Part shown: piece after piece, positions 54,712-64,000 of the stretch
Numbering within the stretch: position 1 is the first letter of the stretch
How the letters are laid out: every line of letters begins with the position of its first letter
NCBI RefSeq assembly: GCF_937863835.1
Contig: NZ_CALMHT010000179.1
Location: 1-64,000, forward strand
Length of the DNA stretch: 64,000 bases
Source of the DNA: an uncultured Prevotella sp.
Lineage (GTDB): Bacteria > Bacteroidota > Bacteroidia > Bacteroidales > Bacteroidaceae
Direction: 5' to 3'
Position numbers and translations under genes: made by a program
The notes under the pieces: generated by a model
Database searches by the model: none
Told to the model about the DNA's origin: nothing
The model's input: only the letters and a program-made list of their open reading frames with translations

Positions 54712-56712
54712 TTAAAATGTGAATATTCCTGTAATCTCCCAATTACGTCCTGGCATCGGATAGTATTGTATGATTTCATACTGCTTATCCGTAAAATTAT
54801 GAAGGACGCCATTGAGCGATAAACTATATTTATTGAATTTGAACTCGTGTGACAACGTCATCGAATGCTCCCAATAAGCACCTAATTTATAATCATCCGT
54901 ATTCATCACCGAAGAATAACGTTTTCCGCATGCCATCACAGAATAACCGATATTAACCCACGGGTTGTTGACGATTAAGGAGAAGTTGCCGCTATTTTCA
55001 GGTGTATAAGGTAGTTGAGCATTATAATATGCAGAAGACTCGTCGGTGACATCTATCGCCTTCTGCAAGGTATAAGCTACAGACATATTCATACTTACTT
55101 TACGAATGATCGGCATTTCCATAGCCATGGTAGCATCAAATCCTTTGATATGAACCTTACCGAAATTGGCCATTTTCCAGATATATGTGGACGGGAAAGC
55201 CACTATCTTGTCAGTCACGTCATTATAATATCCGTCAACCGTCAATGTAAGACTGTTCAACCAATGACTAGGGCGCATGCTCCAAGTTATCCCGACACCA
55301 TATTCACGCGCTTTTTCAGGACGTAGTCCCGTATTGCCGATACGCAAATAATACAAGTCATTAAATGTCGGTACTCTGTATGTATCCTTGAATGAAGCCC
55401 TCAGATATAAAGTTTCATCTTTCAATGGACGGAAAGATAAGGATAGCGATGGTGAAAGACGCTTACGGTCATCCGGTTTATCGCCATTGCTCACTTTCTC
55501 TGTCATATAGGTGTTGACTACATTCCCTCTGATAGCCAGTCTGCCCAACTGCCATTGGGCTGACAATGCTGTTAACGAAGAGAACCTGACGGGATTGGGT
55601 TGAAGGTTAATATTATTCTTCAATGTATTCACAGCCAAATCCTGAGCCAGCGACATGAAAACCCCTTTGACAGGAGACCAGCCCAAAGTCGCCGAACCGT
55701 AATATTCATCTTGTCGGTCGATGTCTGTCTGTTTTCCATCAGTATATTTCACGTTGGTGTCTTCATACCTATTCCAAGAATGGTTATACTTGATATGCGC
55801 ACGCATTTCCCACTGATCCGAAAACACCTTCTTATAACTTGACTGAACAAAGAAATTTTCGTCCCATAGTCGTTCATTGGCCTCTGAATTATACAACACG
55901 ACAACTCCCGGCAAACCTCTTTGAGAATAATAGTAATAAAACTTTGTGTCCAATTCACTGTTGTCACGGAAAGTATAATAAATATTAGCCTCTCCACGCC
56001 ATGACTTGATATCAGAGTTGTTACGTTCCTCATGCGTAGTCAATGTTCCATTATGGAGTTTGAATGGATATACACCGTCTGCGCGAAGGAAACTGCCATC
56101 TACAGACAATATCAACCGTCCTCCTATTCTCTGCCAATAACGCAGGGACGGGCTGAACAGTCCGAACGATCCACCTCTCATCTTTATTCTGAAAGCATTC
56201 GTTCTGTCATTCTCAAAATAAGGTTTTTCAGTCTCCACAGACAGTACTCCCGCAGCTGCAAAATGTCTCGCCGTCTGCATGATATCTTCATTCTGTCCTA
56301 CAGAAAGAGAAATCAGACTTACATTATCTAATGAGAATCTACCTATATCTATCTGACCAGCCTGAGTGTTGCTCACCGTGACGCCGTCATAACTTACGGC
56401 AGTATGCTGAGCTCCGAGATTCCTCACTGAAACCGTTTTCATTCCTCCTATTCCACCATAGTCACGGACATTGGTTCCAGCGAATTTCTTAACTGCATCC
56501 GCGAAACTGGATATGCCCATTTCCTGTAATCGTTTACCGCTAATTGACTGTGTAGGCATTCCCGATGTCACATTCTTATCCAAATACCTTGATGTCACCT
56601 GAACCTCCTGTATATGATGAACCATACCACCGATTGTATCGGCGGGTTCATTACGGGCTGCTGAAGGCGAAGCCACTAAGCACGACAACGCTAAAATAGC
56701 GAAACACTTCAT
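54712..56712 (-). CDS. btuB: TonB-dependent cobalamin receptor
   Basis: The 666-aa outer-membrane receptor has a signal peptide ending near PSAARN, a TonB-box-like segment, a plug domain (GTNVRDYGGIGGMKTVSVRNL) and a beta-barrel ending in the aromatic ITGIFTF. The cobalamin riboswitch directly upstream makes B12 the substrate. It is the first gene of the btuB-G-F-C unit. The ATG at 56712 is the only good start. Confidence 0.92.
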   Translation of the reverse strand: MKCFAILALSCLVASPSAARNEPADTIGGMVHHIQEVQVTSRYLDKNVTSGMPTQSISGKRLQEMGISSFADAVKKFAGTNVRDYGGIGGMKTVSVRNLGAQHTAVSYDGVTVSNTQAGQIDIGRFSLDNVSLISLSVGQNEDIMQTARHFAAAGVLSVETEKPYFENDRTNAFRIKMRGGSFGLFSPSLRYWQRIGGRLILSVDGSFLRADGVYPFKLHNGTLTTHEERNNSDIKSWRGEANIYYTFRDNSELDTKFYYYYSQRGLPGVVVLYNSEANERLWDENFFVQSSYKKVFSDQWEMRAHIKYNHSWNRYEDTNVKYTDGKQTDIDRQDEYYGSATLGWSPVKGVFMSLAQDLAVNTLKNNINLQPNPVRFSSLTALSAQWQLGRLAIRGNVVNTYMTEKVSNGDKPDDRKRLSPSLSLSFRPLKDETLYLRASFKDTYRVPTFNDLYYLRIGNTGLRPEKAREYGVGITWSMRPSHWLNSLTLTVDGYYNDVTDKIVAFPSTYIWKMANFGKVHIKGFDATMAMEMPIIRKVSMNMSVAYTLQKAIDVTDESSAYYNAQLPYTPENSGNFSLIVNNPWVNIGYSVMACGKRYSSVMNTDDYKLGAYWEHSMTLSHEFKFNKYSLSLNGVLHNFTDKQYEIIQYYPMPGRNWEITGIFTF

Positions 56713-56731
56713 TCTTATAAATCAGTTATTT

Positions 56732-56762
56732 CTTCAAAGCCTTTCCTCGAGGCTCTACGAAG
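56732..56762 (-). promoter_or_regulatory. Expression-platform hairpin of the B12 riboswitch
   Basis: On the minus strand CTTC plus AGCCT pairs with AGGCT plus GAAG, with a small asymmetry and a loop containing GAGGAA. No T run follows, so it likely controls translation rather than termination. It lies about 20 nt before the btuB ATG. Confidence 0.5.
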
Positions 56763-56946
56763 AGAAATTAACGCATCGGCAGGTCTTCTGACTTTATTGT
56801 CCGGAAGCAAACGTCTTCCCGAAAATATTCAGTGACATCATGTTTGCAACCGCAAAGGACAACTTACAGCAGCGGGACTGTTTGGGATTCTCACCCAATT
56901 CCCTTTTTAATCACGCCATAGTGAACCAATTGCGGTTGCAAAGATA
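56763..56946 (-). promoter_or_regulatory. Cobalamin riboswitch and promoter
   Basis: The minus strand carries the cobalamin-riboswitch signature: GGTTCACTATGG start, GTGAGAATCCC, the B12-box-containing AGTCCCGCTGCTGTAAG, and GTCAGAAGACCTGCC near the 3' end. A -7 box TATCTTTG (56946-56939) sits right before it, so the riboswitch occupies the 5' end of the mRNA. When B12 is present such elements shut off uptake genes. Confidence 0.93.
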
Positions 56947-56998
56947 ATAATATATTTTTAAATATGCAATATATTATCAATATAATGATAAATAGTAA

Positions 56999-58630
56999 TT
57001 ATTTTACTGGCATTAATACCATTTCCTTTATGTTATTAAAATCCTTCCATACTTTAGCATTTTGATAGTTGGTCTTGCAAGCACCGGGAACTTCGAGCAA
57101 GCAACTTGCTACCGGGACTTTTTTAAATACATTATCACTAGCGCACTCCGGTGGCGTTGCAGCATTCATCTTTATTCTCATCAAAGCTACACAACCATTA
57201 AATGTATTTCTCCCTATTTTCTTCAAGGAGTTAGGCATTTCTATACTCGTCAGTCCCACACAACCGGCAAATACGGAACTCCCGATATTTACTATCGTGT
57301 TGGGCAGGACAATAGAATTTAAACTTATGCAATCTTCAAACACATCATCTCCTATTTCTGTGAGCGAAATAGGCAATCCTACTTCCAATAGACTTGAACA
57401 ACCTGAAAATGTTCCATTATCTATCTCCTTAATCGTTGTTACTTTCATATCAATTGATTTAAGAGATTTGCAGTCTTTAAATATATTACTCCCTAGTTTA
57501 TTAACACTACCGGGTATATTTATTGTTGTAAGACTGATGCAACCATCGAAAGCATGATTATCTATGTTTTCTACAGTCGTAGGCAGTTCTATAGACGGAA
57601 GACTCTTGCATCCGTCGAAAGCATGGGATTCGATTTTTCTCACCGTATTGGGCAATGTAACACTAGTCAAACTGGTGCAGTTTTCAAAAGAGGATGTAGA
57701 TATCGTTGAAACATTACCAGATATCTGAACTTCCGTCAGACTTTTACAATCCATAAACGCATGACTGCCTATCGACTTCATATTATTGGAAAGAATCATT
57801 TGTGTTATGTTTTCACATCCATCGAACGAATGACTCCCCACTTCCTTTATTGATGACGGAATAATAATCGCCGGCAGACTCTTGCAACCTTTAAAGGCGG
57901 ATGACCCGATTGATGTCAGTGCATTCGGTAATGTAACAGAAGATAACGATTTGCAGTTCTCGAATGTTGATGATTCTATCGATTTAACGTTGTCACTGAT
58001 GACAACACTAGTCAGATTCACACAATCCTTAAATGCGGAACCATCCATTTCGGTTACCGAATTCGGAATAGTTACCGAAGTCAACCCTTGACAATTATCG
58101 AAAGCATGATTGTCTATCTTATTAAGTGATGAAGGTAACGATATCTCCTTGATGTTCTTACAATCCTGAAATGCACCGTTGTCTATCAGACGGACAGAGG
58201 ACGGAATCGTCACACTGACAAGATTCGTACAACCGTCAAAGGCGTGTTCCCCAATATTCGTTATTGTATTGGGCAATACGACAGCTTCCAGATTCTTACA
58301 ATCTGCAAACCATTTATCAGGCATCACATTCGCTTTTGTTTTCATACCTGCTTTGCCTTCCACTATTTCAGCGTCTGACAAGTCTATCCGCTTAAGCAAA
58401 TACGTAGACGCATCCCCCTTATCTATCTTATGTTTCGCAATGTCATTAATCAGAGCGACATCCGTTCCATTGATTGGACCCTTTATGATAAGTTCTGTGT
58501 TCTTATACTTTCTAGCTTCAGTTATCCGCTTCAGCAAGTTACCTGCAGAGTCAACTGTTACGGTAAGTGATTGTTGCGCAAATGCCATGAATGGTATAAA
58601 CGCCAATGTTAACAAAATAGGTTTTCTCAT
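56999..58630 (-). CDS. BspA-like leucine-rich repeat surface protein
   Basis: The 543-aa exported protein (signal MRKPILLTLAFIPFMAFAQQ) contains many copies of a roughly 23-residue LRR_5/TpLRR unit, for example VTIPSSVRLIDNGAFQDC or LPNTITNIGEHAFDGC. These form a curved solenoid. BspA proteins of oral Bacteroidota and treponemes bind host proteins or other bacteria, but no such activity can be read here. Start chosen at MRKP, as the longer frame crosses the -7 box TATTTTTG at 58662-58655. Divergent from the sensor kinase. Confidence 0.9.
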   Translation of the reverse strand: MRKPILLTLAFIPFMAFAQQSLTVTVDSAGNLLKRITEARKYKNTELIIKGPINGTDVALINDIAKHKIDKGDASTYLLKRIDLSDAEIVEGKAGMKTKANVMPDKWFADCKNLEAVVLPNTITNIGEHAFDGCTNLVSVTIPSSVRLIDNGAFQDCKNIKEISLPSSLNKIDNHAFDNCQGLTSVTIPNSVTEMDGSAFKDCVNLTSVVISDNVKSIESSTFENCKSLSSVTLPNALTSIGSSAFKGCKSLPAIIIPSSIKEVGSHSFDGCENITQMILSNNMKSIGSHAFMDCKSLTEVQISGNVSTISTSSFENCTSLTSVTLPNTVRKIESHAFDGCKSLPSIELPTTVENIDNHAFDGCISLTTINIPGSVNKLGSNIFKDCKSLKSIDMKVTTIKEIDNGTFSGCSSLLEVGLPISLTEIGDDVFEDCISLNSIVLPNTIVNIGSSVFAGCVGLTSIEMPNSLKKIGRNTFNGCVALMRIKMNAATPPECASDNVFKKVPVASCLLEVPGACKTNYQNAKVWKDFNNIKEMVLMPVK

Positions 58631-58704
58631 TTCCAAATATTTAATATGTTTCTGCAAAAATACAAAAAAAACAATACAAATATTATAAAATAAAAAAATA
58701 ATAT

Positions 58705-58712
58705 TATATTTG
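58705..58712 (+). promoter_or_regulatory. Sensor kinase operon -7 box
   Basis: TATATTTG, predicted start near 58718, so the leader is only about 15 nt. Back to back with the LRR gene promoter. Confidence 0.6.
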
Positions 58713-58732
58713 CAGAAACAATAATAACGGAG

Positions 58733-61501
58733 ATGGGGAAAAATATAATCAGACTACTTGTAGTGATATGCTATATGTGTATTATGCCGCATATAGCATA
58801 CTCACGTCCTATGAAGTCTGTAGCGCCTCCTCCCCATACATCTTTTACAAAAGAACGTCCCCTGAAGATAGTCGGCAGTTGGGACTTCTGCCCACTTTCC
58901 TTTATTAAAGAAAATGGACAAGCGACAGGCTTAGCTGTCGAAATAACCAAATATTTGCTGGACAAACTGGATATACCCTATATTATTAGTCTCGAATATA
59001 AAGAAGATGCTTATCTGGATATAAAGAAGGGTAAGGCGAACCTATCATGGGGTACATATAAAGCTGCATCCAGGAAAGGATTGAGATGTAGCAAACAATG
59101 CATTACATATCTTGTTCCTTCTATCGCATTCCGTAAAGGTCGAAAGCATACGAATGATTTTAAAAAGATCAGTTCTGATTCTTTTTGTATTGTCAATTGC
59201 GTTAATAACGATTCTGTTTCATACGAGGATATAAAAAAGGATATGTATAACATTGCCAACGGTGAATACAAGCAGATAGTCTGGAACTCACTGGGATTGC
59301 AAAACATCAAACGTACTTACCATTTTCAGGATATCATAATTGAACCTCTATACAATGTTCCTTCCTTCGCCTATTCTTTTGTAAGCAACGACAGTGTTCT
59401 TCTTGATAAGCTCGATTCCATTTATATTATAGAAAAGATGAATGGTCATCTTCTACCTATTTACAATAAGTGGCTGTACCCGGAACGACATATCAATATA
59501 GTCCCTGACTGGGTATTCAGTCTTATATGGATAACAATCGGTGTTCTGGTTGTCATGATTATATTCCATCTTATATTTAGAATCAAAATAAAGAAGGAGA
59601 ACAAGACTGTAAGGCAGAGAAATAATCGTATTCAATTAGCTCTAAAATCAGGGAATGTGACATTATGGCTATACGATGTCAAACAAGACACATACCATAG
59701 CTATCACACCAAAAAAGAGAAGAACGTCCATGCGACTGGAGAAGATCTAAGACATTATATGAGTGATGAAGACTACGAAATAATAAAAATAAAAATCAAG
59801 TTACTTTCGGATGGCAGATCCGATTTTGAGACATATATATATAGTTGTAACTATAATACGTCAGACGGACGTATGCACAAATATTCCGTATCGGCGGGCG
59901 TTTTGAAATACGATAAGGACAGAAAGCCTAGAATTCTTTTAGGAACAGTAAAAGACATATCAAACCACTATGAACGTATCGCAATGGAAAAGGATATGCT
60001 ACTTAGATACAGTACTATTTTCCGTTCTGCGATGATTGCCTGCGCACAAGTCGACAAAGATGGCTATTATGTTGATGTGAATGATAAATGGTGCGAGTTC
60101 TTCGGTATCAAAGATAAATCAAAGATTTTTGCCAACAAACTGCATGTCACTGATATATGGGGAGGATATATGGAAGGAAAGGGGTATAAACTTTCACAAA
60201 CATTAGATATAATAGATTTTGACAAAATGAAAAATGATTATGATGTCCTCATCAAACGCGAAGGCATATCATTTTTAGAACATAGGATTGTCCCCCTATA
60301 TGGTGACAAGGGTGAATATTATGGATATAATTCCAGTTTTATCGACTCTACAGAAAAGAATAATGCCATAGAGAAACTGAGTAATTACGTGGGAATGACC
60401 AAAGATGCAAAAGATGACATCGAAAGATGTGCAGAAAGATTAAACCAAATCATTGCAGGAGGTGGCATTTCGATATTTTCTTTCAAGCCAAAATCACAAT
60501 TCATGGAGATCTGTGACGACCTTATTAGCGACAACAAAATTCTGCCAAGAAAAAATATTCTGGATAACGTTACTGCCGATTATAAAAAGATAGCAAAGGA
60601 TTGGTTATATAAATTAGATAACGGACTTGATGAGATATTCAGTTTAAATGTTGATTTTTTGAACAATAACGAAGTGGAGCACCGTGAAATAACAGGGATG
60701 CCTGAATATTCTGCTGATGGTAAAATATCAACATACTTCGGAGTAATCAGAGATATATCTAAATTGGTCGAAACACAACGGATGATGGAAAAGAAGAAGA
60801 AAGAAGCTGAAACAGCCAATTTACTAAAAAGCGCCTTCATCAAGAATATGAGTTTTGAAATACGTACGCCATTACAGGATATACTTGGTTTTGCCGGACT
60901 GCTTGACAATGCTACAGACAAAAAAGAACATGAATTTTTCGTAAAACAAATCACAGACAATACGACAAAGCTATTATCACTTGTTAACGACATTCTTGTT
61001 CTTAGTAAATTTGATGCCCAAATGGTTGAGGTCAAGAACAAAATTACAGATTTCTCTGTTCATTTCAACTCTGTATGTGAGTCGAACAAAGGTAAAATCA
61101 CTCATTCTGATGTGGATTTTATTTATCAAGGTCCATATAGCAAGTGTATCGTTGATATTGATATCAAACTGGTATCTGTAATGATAGAAAAGATTCTGGA
61201 CAATGCTATAAAGTATACAGATAAGGGCTATGTGAAGGCAGAATATGAATATAAAGACAATGGACTTAGGATTATAATTGAAGATACCGGTAGAGGAATA
61301 CCTGAGGAAATACGCAGTAAACTGTTTGAGAGATTTGTGAAAAGTGGAAATACCACATTCAGTGAAGGTCTGGGATTAAGTTTCTGCAATGAAATCATCA
61401 AACTGCTTGGCGGTAGTATTTCTTATCAATCTGAAATAAACAAGGGTACCACCTTTGAGATTTTTATACCATGTCATGCTAACGAAATAGTGGAAATGTA
61501 A
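58733..61501 (+). CDS. SBP-PAS sensor kinase lacking the phosphoacceptor His
   Basis: The 922-aa membrane protein has a signal segment, a solute-binding-protein-like sensor domain (about residues 40-245: RPLKIVGSWDFCPLSFIKE), one membrane helix (VFSLIWITIGVLVVMIIFHL), at least two PAS-like domains (about 290-430 and 430-550) and a kinase module. In its HisKA motif the order is FIKNMSFEIRTPL: the phosphoacceptor His is Phe (F708, codon TTT at 60854-60856). The ATPase domain appears intact (DNAIKYT, DTGRGIPEE, GLGLSF). Such a protein cannot autophosphorylate at the normal site. It may act as a pseudokinase on its tandem neighbour (5 nt downstream) or use another site. Confidence 0.85.
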   Translation: MGKNIIRLLVVICYMCIMPHIAYSRPMKSVAPPPHTSFTKERPLKIVGSWDFCPLSFIKENGQATGLAVEITKYLLDKLDIPYIISLEYKEDAYLDIKKGKANLSWGTYKAASRKGLRCSKQCITYLVPSIAFRKGRKHTNDFKKISSDSFCIVNCVNNDSVSYEDIKKDMYNIANGEYKQIVWNSLGLQNIKRTYHFQDIIIEPLYNVPSFAYSFVSNDSVLLDKLDSIYIIEKMNGHLLPIYNKWLYPERHINIVPDWVFSLIWITIGVLVVMIIFHLIFRIKIKKENKTVRQRNNRIQLALKSGNVTLWLYDVKQDTYHSYHTKKEKNVHATGEDLRHYMSDEDYEIIKIKIKLLSDGRSDFETYIYSCNYNTSDGRMHKYSVSAGVLKYDKDRKPRILLGTVKDISNHYERIAMEKDMLLRYSTIFRSAMIACAQVDKDGYYVDVNDKWCEFFGIKDKSKIFANKLHVTDIWGGYMEGKGYKLSQTLDIIDFDKMKNDYDVLIKREGISFLEHRIVPLYGDKGEYYGYNSSFIDSTEKNNAIEKLSNYVGMTKDAKDDIERCAERLNQIIAGGGISIFSFKPKSQFMEICDDLISDNKILPRKNILDNVTADYKKIAKDWLYKLDNGLDEIFSLNVDFLNNNEVEHREITGMPEYSADGKISTYFGVIRDISKLVETQRMMEKKKKEAETANLLKSAFIKNMSFEIRTPLQDILGFAGLLDNATDKKEHEFFVKQITDNTTKLLSLVNDILVLSKFDAQMVEVKNKITDFSVHFNSVCESNKGKITHSDVDFIYQGPYSKCIVDIDIKLVSVMIEKILDNAIKYTDKGYVKAEYEYKDNGLRIIIEDTGRGIPEEIRSKLFERFVKSGNTTFSEGLGLSFCNEIIKLLGGSISYQSEINKGTTFEIFIPCHANEIVEM

Positions 61502-61506
61502 TAAAT

Positions 61507-64000
61507 ATGAGTTTTAGAAAGATTATAATGCTGATAACGATCACCTTGTGTGCGACGATGACGAATTGCATACAATTACTGGCAGGTGGCACTAGCAGGA
61601 CGTTCACCAAAGAACATCCTATGCGAGTATTATGTGATTGGAACTATCCCCCATACGAATTTTCGAATGAAAGTGGGATGCCTTCAGGTTATGATGTCGA
61701 AATAATGGATAAATTACTAAACACGCTTAAGATACCACATGTTTTTGAAATGCAGGAATCAGAACAGCAGAAGAAACTTTATGCTGCGGGCGATTATGAT
61801 CTTACCATGAGTGCCTGGGATGGAGGCGAATCCGATTCCTCATCTTATGGTTCGATTCCACTTACTTACTACCACATCAGTGCGATTCATTCAAACAAAA
61901 TACATCCAATCAGAACCTTGGGAGATTTGCGTAATCACAAGGTCGTTGTGGCTGCGGGTGATTTCTCAATCAGGATTTTACTGGACAATGGCGTAAGACG
62001 AAAGAATATAATAGAAGTAAGAGATGCCAAAATGGCTCTCAGAGACATATCCAGAAATATTGCCGACTATATGCTGTGGGATGAAGCCAACGCAAAATGG
62101 TATATCAGAAAATTAAAGATGGATGATTTGCAGATATCTCAGACGAAAGTCCCGTCGCTCAATATTTATCTTAAAAGTACAGACAGCGCCATTCTGAATC
62201 AGTTGGACAATGAAATCATCAACATGCAGCAAAGTGGGTTCATGGATGAGATGCATTCCAAGTGGTTTAACCCTGAAAACAAACAAGGGAAAAACCATTT
62301 TTATACGGTTATTATCATCGGACTGGTCTTTCTTGCCATCACAGCTTTATTATTTATACTGAATAGTTTAATGGGATATCGTATCAGGAAAGCGAAGAAG
62401 CGGGCGGCGGAGTTGTTGCAAATACATCTGTTGGCATTAAAACTGAGCAAAGTATCTCTTGTGAATGTAGACCCGGTTTCACTTACATGCAGTGGAGATG
62501 ATTTTGACTTTGGTCGTATACACGCTGATTATTATAATGATTTCGTCAACAAGATAAGAAGTTTGAAAAAAGAAAGCGAACATGTAATCGAATGTGTAAT
62601 AAAATACAATATTGGTTCCGACGCTGAGGCAAAATGGACACACATGATGGTTGTCGCTGTCTTTGAGAAAGCGAAGAAATCCAATATTGTCATGACATAC
62701 AAAGATATCAATCTGGAAATTGAAGAACATCAAAGATACAAGGAGAACACGAAAAAGTACTTATCCATTTTTGATTCTGCGCTACTGGGATTATCTTTTT
62801 ATGACAGCAAGGGTTTCCTAATTAATTCCAACAAAAAGATGTGTGAAATATTCAAGACGAAGAATCTCAGTCAAGACATCGGGAAATATAATCTTTTTGA
62901 GGGGCAGAATATCGCGGACGCCATGGATGTAAACAGTGTAAGACCTTTCTATGGTACAATGCTCGTGAAAATCAAGAAACGGGAACTTGATCTTTATGTG
63001 GATATACAGATAGAACCGGTATACTATGATGATGGAAAACTGAAATACATTATAGTAGCGGCCAGGGATGTTACGGAAGAACGGAGTCTGTATCTGAACC
63101 TCATCGACAACGCACGACAGTATCGGAACGCGGAGAAGCACATGGATCATTATCTCAAACTGCTAAGTTATGTTCTTGAAAAGAGCAACACTCGTATGTG
63201 GGAGTCGGATTTGATATCAGGGAAGTGTTTCTTTACTGATGAAAAAGGCAATGTCATATCAGATATTCCTATTGATCTGATATCTGATTCTGAAGAGATG
63301 TACCATGTACATTATGTCAAGAACTATTATCCGGGAAAAGATGCATGGATATTGTTTACAGCTATCATGAAAAAAGACGGGAAAGGGAATCCTATCGGAT
63401 ATTTAGGACTGGCAAGGGATATCAGTGAACTTGTCGAGAGTAGCCGTAAACTTGATGAGGCTACCCGTAAAGCTGCCCATAATGACAAGATGAAGAGTGT
63501 CTTCCTGGCTAATATGAGTCATGAGATACGTACCCCTCTGAATGCCATTGTCGGTTTCTCACAACTTCTTGATACTGTAAATGACAATGAAAAGAAAGAA
63601 TTTATTCGTATTATCAATAACAATTGTGATCTACTGATGAGACTCATTGACGATATCCTCGAACTGGGTGAAATGGACCAGAGCATACAGTCGCTCACAT
63701 ACAAGGACGTGGATTGGGCCGTCGCTTTCGACGATTTCTGCAAGTCTCTTTCTCAACGTGTGACGAATCCTGATGTCGAATTTATTATATCGAATGACTA
63801 TCAGTCGCTGAAGACTCGATTGGATTCCGGTCGACTGAATCAGGTCATAACAAATTTCGTGACCAATGCCGTGAAGTATACCAAACGAGGATATATAAAA
63901 GTGGGATATCAATATGAAAACAAGGGTCTATACATTTATTGTGAGGATACAGGCAGCGGTATTCCCGAAAAGGACCAGGATAAAATCTTCGAGAGATTTG
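61507..64000 (+). CDS. SBP-PAS sensor histidine kinase, partial at window end
   Basis: The frame is open from the ATG at 61507 (MSFRKIIMLITITLC, a probable signal segment) to the window end, at least 831 codons. A solute-binding-like sensor (MRVLCDWNYPPYEFSNESG) is followed by a membrane helix (YTVIIIGLVFLAITALLFIL), PAS-like domains and a HisKA domain with canonical LANMSHEIRTPLNAI (His at about 672), then an HATPase start (FVTNAVKYT, DTGSGIPEK). It is a paralogue of the preceding gene, starting 5 nt after its stop, but keeps the phosphoacceptor. Whether a receiver follows is off the window. Confidence 0.85.
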   Translation, partial: MSFRKIIMLITITLCATMTNCIQLLAGGTSRTFTKEHPMRVLCDWNYPPYEFSNESGMPSGYDVEIMDKLLNTLKIPHVFEMQESEQQKKLYAAGDYDLTMSAWDGGESDSSSYGSIPLTYYHISAIHSNKIHPIRTLGDLRNHKVVVAAGDFSIRILLDNGVRRKNIIEVRDAKMALRDISRNIADYMLWDEANAKWYIRKLKMDDLQISQTKVPSLNIYLKSTDSAILNQLDNEIINMQQSGFMDEMHSKWFNPENKQGKNHFYTVIIIGLVFLAITALLFILNSLMGYRIRKAKKRAAELLQIHLLALKLSKVSLVNVDPVSLTCSGDDFDFGRIHADYYNDFVNKIRSLKKESEHVIECVIKYNIGSDAEAKWTHMMVVAVFEKAKKSNIVMTYKDINLEIEEHQRYKENTKKYLSIFDSALLGLSFYDSKGFLINSNKKMCEIFKTKNLSQDIGKYNLFEGQNIADAMDVNSVRPFYGTMLVKIKKRELDLYVDIQIEPVYYDDGKLKYIIVAARDVTEERSLYLNLIDNARQYRNAEKHMDHYLKLLSYVLEKSNTRMWESDLISGKCFFTDEKGNVISDIPIDLISDSEEMYHVHYVKNYYPGKDAWILFTAIMKKDGKGNPIGYLGLARDISELVESSRKLDEATRKAAHNDKMKSVFLANMSHEIRTPLNAIVGFSQLLDTVNDNEKKEFIRIINNNCDLLMRLIDDILELGEMDQSIQSLTYKDVDWAVAFDDFCKSLSQRVTNPDVEFIISNDYQSLKTRLDSGRLNQVITNFVTNAVKYTKRGYIKVGYQYENKGLYIYCEDTGSGIPEKDQDKIFERF

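Overview
The window reads as a chromosomal segment of a Bacteroidota bacterium, most likely order Bacteroidales and probably Prevotellaceae. The evidence is moderate to low GC, recurrent Bacteroidota promoters (TTTG, about 19-23 nt, then TAnnTTTG), weak or absent Shine-Dalgarno sequences, a BtuG-type B12 lipoprotein, BspA-like leucine-rich repeats, DUF2723, DUF349 and DUF5683 proteins, and several HEIRTPLN-type sensor kinases. The genus is an inference from gene content, not from a marker search.

Layout. 1-2.5 kb: G-rich repeats, a degraded hipA remnant, a LacI-family regulator, a candidate small RNA and a LuxR-type response regulator. 2.5-6.5 kb: a DUF190 protein, a PiT phosphate transporter and an orphan PAS kinase. 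6.6-18 kb, mostly + strand: cysE, a THUMP methyltransferase, a DPP-IV-type peptidase, purD, two membrane proteins, a large DUF2723 protein and a polysaccharide deacetylase. 18-29 kb, mostly - strand: mnmA, an aldose-epimerase-like gene (+), a LytTR two-component pair beside a beta-helix-like lipoprotein, frr-rsgA, a TPR sensor kinase, an untracked 32-aa membrane peptide gene and rsmA. 29-35 kb: a flippase-like protein, pepD, corA with a structured leader and upstream ORF, and a five-repeat DUF349 protein, then about 550 bp without a gene that holds a 22-bp tandem repeat, an inverted-repeat-bounded element and tRNA-Gln. 35.6-47 kb: rsfS-ftsH-cdsA, then surE-lpxB on the other strand, then parA-parB-DUF5683-transglycosylase and a RelA/SpoT enzyme. 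47-51.4 kb: pectinesterase, a MerR-like regulator and alaS. 51.4-57 kb: a B12 uptake operon (btuB-btuG-btuF-btuC) behind a cobalamin riboswitch. 57-64 kb: a BspA-like repeat protein and two tandem sensor kinases with periplasmic solute-binding sensor domains; the second runs off the window.

Most of the window is housekeeping. The least ordinary items are: a sensor kinase whose phosphoacceptor histidine is phenylalanine although its ATPase domain looks intact; a corA leader with an 11-codon upstream ORF and two crossing stems, one covering the Shine-Dalgarno; a self-contained 32-aa membrane peptide gene with a consensus promoter and terminator; a promoter-hairpin unit with no ORF divergent from lacI; a perfect 18-bp palindrome over a kinase promoter; and the 22-bp repeat array. 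No function has been tested for any of these.
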